From an uncultured Emergencia sp. (GTDB taxonomy: Bacteria; Bacillota; Clostridia; Peptostreptococcales; Anaerovoracaceae): a stretch of DNA of 8,636 bases. Each line of letters starts with the position of its first letter. Positions within the stretch are counted from its first letter, which is position 1. Made by a program: the position numbers and the translations under genes. The DNA lies in assembly GCA_902476665.1 (NCBI GenBank), contig CABSEO010000058.1:1-8636 (forward strand), read 5' to 3'. Shown in pieces: positions 6,374 through 8,636 of the stretch. A model generated the notes under the pieces. It saw only the letters and a program-made list of their open reading frames with translations. It was not told where the DNA came from and did not search any database.

Positions 6374-8636
6374 TCAGATTATCTGATCATGCGTTCTCTG
6401 ATAAATGGATTTCATAACAGTCGTAAGAAGCATGTATGCCACAGCTACAGCTGTCAGGAAGCCAAAATACCACACGGGCAGTCTGGTCAGACCATACAGA
6501 GATGCACTGTCTGTAAAAGTCAGCAATGTAAAAGCAACAATTCCTATAAGTGTAATACCGGCAAAAGGAACTGACGGTCTGCTCTGCACAATAGGAAGTC
6601 TATTTGTGCGCAGAAAATAGAGAATCAGGACCTGCGTCCACAGAGATTCCAGAAACCATCCGGTTTGAAACAGGGATATATATCGAGCCTGCAGAACCGG
6701 TTCCGTCAACTCATAATATGTCATCCCTCCGCATAGTGCGGGACATAAAATGTAATAAAGAAACAGGAATGTCACAATATCAAACAGCGAGCTGATAGGA
6801 CCAAAGTGCAGCATAAACCGTCCAAGACTCTTTCCGGACCAGTCTTTCGGTCTTTGAAGTTCTTCCCTGTCAACATTATCCCAGGGCAAAACGATGCAGA
6901 GTATGTCGTAAAGCAAATTAAGCAGCAGTATCTGCACAGATGTCATAGGCAGAAACGGCAAAAAAGCACTGGCACAGACAACTGCAAAGATATTGCCGAA
7001 ATTGGAACTGGCTGTTATTTTTACGTATTTCAGCATATTAGTAAAAGTTTTCCGACCTTCCAGAACACCTTGTTCCAGTACTCCCAGATCTTTCTGAAGA
7101 AGAATCACATCTGCTGCATCTTTAGCAGCATCTACTGCGGTATCTACAGAAATTCCCACGTTGGCCTCACTGAGAGCCGGTATATCATTAATTCCGTCTC
7201 CCAGAAATCCTACCGTATGCCCATTTTCCCGCAAAGCGGATACAACCCTGACTTTCTGAGCAGGCGTAAGCTCCGCAAAAACGTGAACCTGTTCCACCGC
7301 ATTCCCAAGTTCCTGATCTGACAGCTGGTTCAGCTCTCTGCCCGTCAGTAGTTTGTCTGCCTCAATTCCCACTCGTCGACAAACAGAAACTGCAACATCT
7401 GCATGGTCACCGGTGAGTATTTTTGATGTAACCTTCAGCTTCTGCAGCGCAGCTACAGAAGATTTTGCAGTCGGTTTGGGAGCATCAAAGAATGCCAGAT
7501 ATCCGATTAAGTTCAGCCCCTGTTCATCAGCTGCAGTAATAGATGTCTGATCTTTCATCTCCTTACATGCCACTGCAATGACCTTCATCCCGTCCTGCAG
7601 CATTTCATCCACCACTGCAGATGCACTCCGCAGTCTGTCTTCTTCCATGGGCAGGAGCTCACCCTTATATACGATATGAGAACAGCGTTCAAGCACCTTT
7701 TTCACATCTCCCTTTACTATCAGACTGGAACCGTCAGCATTCTTAATCAGCGTGCTGACCAGTTTTCGTGTGTAATCAAAAGGTATTTCATCTTCCTTGG
7801 GGTGTTCAGACAAAAGATCGAAAAAATGAGATTCCCATCCTTTCATGGACCGACATGCCAGAACTGCACTGTCGATGGGATTTCGGACACCGGAATGATA
7901 GGCACTGTTAAGAAAGGCATAATCAAGAACCTCTGCATTCTCATTTCCCAAAACATCCATATAGTATTCCAGCAGAATATTTTCATAAGTCAGTGTACCG
8001 GTTTTATCCATACAGAGAATATCCATACTGCCGAATCCCTGCATAGCGTTAATATCTTTAATAATGGTCTGCTTTCTGCTCATGGCAAGGCTCCCCTTTG
8101 CCAGACATGCTGTAATGACCATGGGCAGCATTTCAGGCATCAGACCTACCGCAATGGAAAGTGCGAAAGCAAAAGATTCCAGCCACTTGCCGCCGGTAAT
8201 TCCCAGAAGCAGAAAAACAACAGGAATCAGTATCGCCATAAATCGAATCATCACCCAGGCAATAGAGTTTGCACCTTTTTCAAAAGAATTTTTGTGTTCA
8301 GCTTCGGGAGCTGTAAAACTGCCATACAAGGTCTCCCTTCCCACGGCCAGAACAATTCCCTCTGCCTTGCCGCTGATAACAGTTGTTGCCATGAACGCAA
8401 GGTTTTTAAGCTGCACAAGTGCATCTGCTTCTCCATAACTGACAGCACAACTGCTTTTTTCCACGATGACGCTCTCCCCGGTGATAGCTGCCTGCGACAC
8501 AAACAGATCTGAAACTTTTGTAAGACGCAGATCAGCAGGAATACGGTCTCCGGCAGAAAGCAGAACTGTATCTCCTACCACCAGCTCCTGGGCATCTATC
8601 TCTGTCAGCCTGCCGTTTCTCCTAACGGTAATACGT
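6374..8636 (-). CDS. Second MgtA/MgtB-like P-type ATPase, N-terminus cut by window edge
   Basis: 753 residues are visible and the frame is open at the right edge. Alignment to the complete pump puts the first visible residue near its position 158, so about 155-160 residues (cytoplasmic N-terminus and TM1-2) are missing. Catalytic motifs, numbered in the visible part: TGES 52-55, PEMLP 167-171, DKTGTLT from Asp210, TGD 408-410, GDGIND 479-484, then six C-terminal helices with NLLYD and PWDNVD. It is a divergent paralogue: 26 of 45 residues match over mgtA 708-752. Departures from mgtA: GLMPEMLP for [15 protein letters not shown] for CTDKTGT, KGD (308-310) for KGA in the nucleotide-binding domain, and DAPKP for DPPKE. 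The core is intact, so it should be active. P3B membership implies Mg2+ import, but the substitutions leave room for a different ion or affinity. Co-transcribed with the winged-helix regulator. Confidence 0.92.
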   Translation of the reverse strand, partial: RITVRRNGRLTEIDAQELVVGDTVLLSAGDRIPADLRLTKVSDLFVSQAAITGESVIVEKSSCAVSYGEADALVQLKNLAFMATTVISGKAEGIVLAVGRETLYGSFTAPEAEHKNSFEKGANSIAWVMIRFMAILIPVVFLLLGITGGKWLESFAFALSIAVGLMPEMLPMVITACLAKGSLAMSRKQTIIKDINAMQGFGSMDILCMDKTGTLTYENILLEYYMDVLGNENAEVLDYAFLNSAYHSGVRNPIDSAVLACRSMKGWESHFFDLLSEHPKEDEIPFDYTRKLVSTLIKNADGSSLIVKGDVKKVLERCSHIVYKGELLPMEEDRLRSASAVVDEMLQDGMKVIAVACKEMKDQTSITAADEQGLNLIGYLAFFDAPKPTAKSSVAALQKLKVTSKILTGDHADVAVSVCRRVGIEADKLLTGRELNQLSDQELGNAVEQVHVFAELTPAQKVRVVSALRENGHTVGFLGDGINDIPALSEANVGISVDTAVDAAKDAADVILLQKDLGVLEQGVLEGRKTFTNMLKYVKITASSNFGNIFAVVCASAFLPFLPMTSVQILLLNLLYDILCIVLPWDNVDREELQRPKDWSGKSLGRFMLHFGPISSLFDIVTFLFLYYILCPALCGGMTYYELTEPVLQARYISLFQTGWFLESLWTQVLILYFLRTNRLPIVQSRPSVPFAGITLIGIVAFTLLTFTDSASLYGLTRLPVWYFGFLTAVAVAYMLLTTVMKSIYQRTHDQII

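Noticed and set aside
7676..8512. Long plus-strand ORF (278 codons) opposite the second ATPase
   Set aside because: It lies entirely antisense to intact P-type ATPase motifs; the sequence is rich in His, Cys, Asn and Gln without domain structure.
2783..8636. The two ATPases as one duplicated or frameshifted gene
   Set aside because: Each has its own full set of catalytic motifs and they differ throughout, so they are separate paralogues, not a recent duplication or a broken gene.

Overview
The window comes from a moderate-GC Firmicute, most likely a Clostridia/Lachnospiraceae-type gut anaerobe. The grounds are a WhiA regulator, strong AGGAGG-type ribosome binding sites, sigma-A-like promoters, and hairpin-plus-T-run terminators. 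The family-level placement is an inference. Every gene I can support lies on the minus strand, so transcription runs from high to low coordinates.

Layout in transcription order (right to left). (1) 8636-6374: the C-terminal four-fifths of a magnesium-transporting-type (P3B, MgtA/MgtB-like) P-type ATPase, cut by the right edge. (2) 6358-5855: a 167-residue winged-helix regulator with an OmpR/PhoB-type DNA-binding domain but no receiver domain, 15 nt after the ATPase, followed by a strong terminator. (3) 5716-5546: a promoter and leader holding a well-initiated upstream ORF and base-paired segments that exclude one another. (4) 5545-2783: a complete 920-residue MgtA-type ATPase. (5) 2770-2576: a 64-residue single-span membrane protein, 12 nt behind mgtA. 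A duplicated hairpin terminator follows. (6) 2336-1395: whiA, with its own promoter and terminator. (7) A promoter at 1152-1124, a 54-residue hypothetical protein (1076-912), and the start of an uncharacterised membrane protein with a large extracytoplasmic part (857 to the left edge).

The right two-thirds reads as one Mg2+ uptake locus: two divergent MgtA-like pumps, an orphan regulator between them that could control one or both, a small membrane protein that may tune the downstream pump, and a leader that could couple upstream-ORF translation to mgtA expression. This resembles in architecture, not in sequence, the enterobacterial mgtA/mgtCB systems with leader peptides (MgtL, MgtP) and small accessory proteins (MgtS, MgtR, MgtU). 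The left third (whiA and the two uncharacterised genes) looks like separate transcription units with no evident link to magnesium. No mobile elements, tRNA, rRNA or CRISPR were seen.
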